From an uncultured Anaerolineae bacterium (GTDB lineage Bacteria > Chloroflexota > Anaerolineae > Anaerolineales > Villigracilaceae), in the NCBI GenBank assembly GCA_903838415.1, contig CAILYI010000279.1, positions 75,270 to 116,166 of the forward strand: a stretch of 40,897 nucleotides of DNA, in the 5' to 3' direction. Below, piece by piece: positions 40,268 through 40,897 of the stretch; within the stretch, counting starts at the first letter, position 1; every line of letters starts with the position of its first letter. A program made the translations under genes and the position numbers. The notes below the pieces were generated by a model. It did no database searches, had not been told where the DNA came from, and saw only the letters and a list, made by a program, of their open reading frames with translations.

Positions 40268-40732
40268 TCAAGGAGTGGTTTTTCCAAGCATTTGCCGGAC
40301 GGCGTCTTGCCTTTTTGTTACGTCAGACAGGCTGGTGTGATCGAGAATGTCACTGATAGCGTTGCGCACATCTCCCATCACCAAGCGCAGGCCGCAGGTT
40401 TGTTCGTCGGGACAGCCACAGGACTCATACGACATCTGGCTGACGCATTTGATGGGCGCCAGCGGTCCATCCAGCACGCGAAAAACCTGTCCCAGGGTGA
40501 TTTCAGCGGGTGGTTTGGCCAGATAATACCCGCCACCGATGCCCATTTTGCTATGAAGCAGTCCGGCATTTTTGAGCGTCAGCAATATCTGTTCCAGATA
40601 CTTTGTCGGGATTTTCTCGCGCTCAGAAATTTCCTTAATCTGCACGACAGGCAGGGATGCACCGGGCTGGGGTGTCCCCGCCAGGATAATCATTGCCCTG
40701 AGACCATATTCGCCACGTTTGGAAAGTCGCAT
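40268..40732 (-). CDS. Rrf2-family transcriptional regulator
   Basis: A 154-residue winged-helix regulator. The N-terminus MRLSKRGEYGLRAMIILAGT and the recognition helix region IPTKYLEQILLTLKNAGLLH (41-60), then GIGGGYYLAKPP, are typical of Rrf2/IscR/NsrR. Cysteines Cys96, Cys105, Cys107 and Cys113 lie in the loop after the dimer helix, where relatives bind an Fe-S cluster, so it may sense oxygen, NO, or Fe-S status. AAGG lies 8 bases before the ATG. It is placed directly upstream of pstS and in the same direction, an uncommon partner for phosphate uptake; a weak hairpin near 40240-40262 could separate the two. Confidence 0.92.
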   Translation of the reverse strand: MRLSKRGEYGLRAMIILAGTPQPGASLPVVQIKEISEREKIPTKYLEQILLTLKNAGLLHSKMGIGGGYYLAKPPAEITLGQVFRVLDGPLAPIKCVSQMSYESCGCPDEQTCGLRLVMGDVRNAISDILDHTSLSDVTKRQDAVRQMLGKTTP

Positions 40733-40750
40733 GTTCTACCTTTTGTTTGA

Positions 40751-40760
40751 ATAAAGTCTA
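40751..40760 (-). promoter_or_regulatory. Shared 10-base motif in the Rrf2 leader
   Basis: An exact second copy of ATAAAGTCTA, between the -10 of the Rrf2 gene and its start codon, a place suited to autorepression. Confidence 0.4.
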
Positions 40761-40785
40761 CTAAAACGCTAGGCCTTATCGACTA

Positions 40786-40814
40786 AGTGTAGTCTTAATT
40801 CTCTGTTCTGTCAA
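40786..40814 (-). promoter_or_regulatory. Promoter of the Rrf2 gene
   Basis: On the minus strand TTGACA (40814-40809), 17 bases, then TACACT (40791-40786). The -10 is nested in the small inverted repeat GACTA-AGTG-TAGTC (40781-40794). Confidence 0.6.
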
Positions 40815-40837
40815 TATTCAGCTACTGAATATTGACA
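40809..40837. promoter_or_regulatory. 29-base perfect dyad with outward TTGACA boxes
   Basis: TGTCAATATTCAG (40809-40821) and its exact complement (40825-40837) flank the 3 bases CTA. Each outer end spells TTGACA reading outward, one being the -35 of the Rrf2 promoter. A further ACTGAATAT follows at 40838. It is a probable regulator binding site in the divergent gap. Confidence 0.6.
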
Positions 40838-40879
40838 ACTGAATATGAATTTTGTTTCTGGGATAGGGCAACAAGTCGG

Positions 40880-40885
40880 AAGGAG
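40880..40885 (+). promoter_or_regulatory. Shine-Dalgarno sequence of a gene starting beyond the right edge
   Basis: AAGGAG stands 12 bases before the end of the window with no start codon yet. A plus-strand gene, divergent from the Rrf2 gene, most likely starts at or just after base 40898. Confidence 0.45.
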
Positions 40886-40897
40886 AAAAAGCAACTC

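Noticed and set aside
1..40897. tRNA, rRNA, riboswitch or CRISPR array
   Set aside because: I saw no cloverleaf ends, no rRNA-like conserved segments, no evenly spaced short repeats and no known riboswitch core in the intergenic regions. A covariance-model scan could still find a small RNA.

Overview
The window is bacterial, gene-dense and free of RNA genes that I can recognise. The set of genes suggests a member of the Chloroflexota, most likely class Anaerolineae: a single 14-gene Complex I operon with separate nuoC and nuoD, a LuxR/NB-ARC/TPR regulator, a lysine-threonine-proline-rich secreted lipoprotein, a cell-wall amidase with C39-like and SH3 domains, and Rrf2-linked phosphate uptake. 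This taxonomic call is an inference from gene content and protein style, not from a marker search.

Layout. 1-2708 (minus): the end-truncated EamA permease, an O6-alkylguanine-DNA methyltransferase and a 400-residue phosphodiesterase/pyrophosphatase (NPP-like). 2709-8797: an insert-like segment holding a 30-codon remnant and two full copies of a small four-helix membrane protein (DUF2269-like), a SAM methyltransferase, a lipoprotein with two cupredoxin-like domains, and a divergently transcribed LuxR-type ATPase regulator. This segment is bounded by a 326-bp direct repeat made of the first 108 codons of the NPP-like gene (2386-2711 and 8798-9123, about 94% identical by eye). The right-hand copy is a truncated gene. 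The arrangement is what single-crossover (Campbell-type) integration of a circle would leave.

9383-15219: housekeeping genes: a TyrA-like dehydrogenase and a GIY-YIG protein (plus), then glutamate dehydrogenase, a small Cys-rich protein, gatB, an enoyl-CoA hydratase and a short acidic hypothetical protein (minus). 15480-29932: the complete nuoABCDEFGHIJKLMN operon on the plus strand, tightly packed with frequent 1-14 base overlaps, encoding proton-pumping NADH:quinone oxidoreductase; all Fe-S ligands are present, including the N7 set in NuoG. It ends in a strong bidirectional terminator shared with the convergent amidase gene.

29984-40897: amidase (minus), HAD phosphatase and fatty-acid desaturase (plus), then on the minus strand a double-ACT protein, lipoyl synthase, a long-form NfeD protease-like membrane protein, and the phosphate ABC transporter pstS-pstC-pstA-pstB preceded by an Rrf2-family regulator. 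The pst promoter and the Rrf2 leader share an exact 10-base sequence, and a perfect 13-bp dyad with TTGACA at both outer ends lies upstream of the Rrf2 gene. A plus-strand gene appears to begin just past the right edge, since a good Shine-Dalgarno sequence is at 40880-40885.
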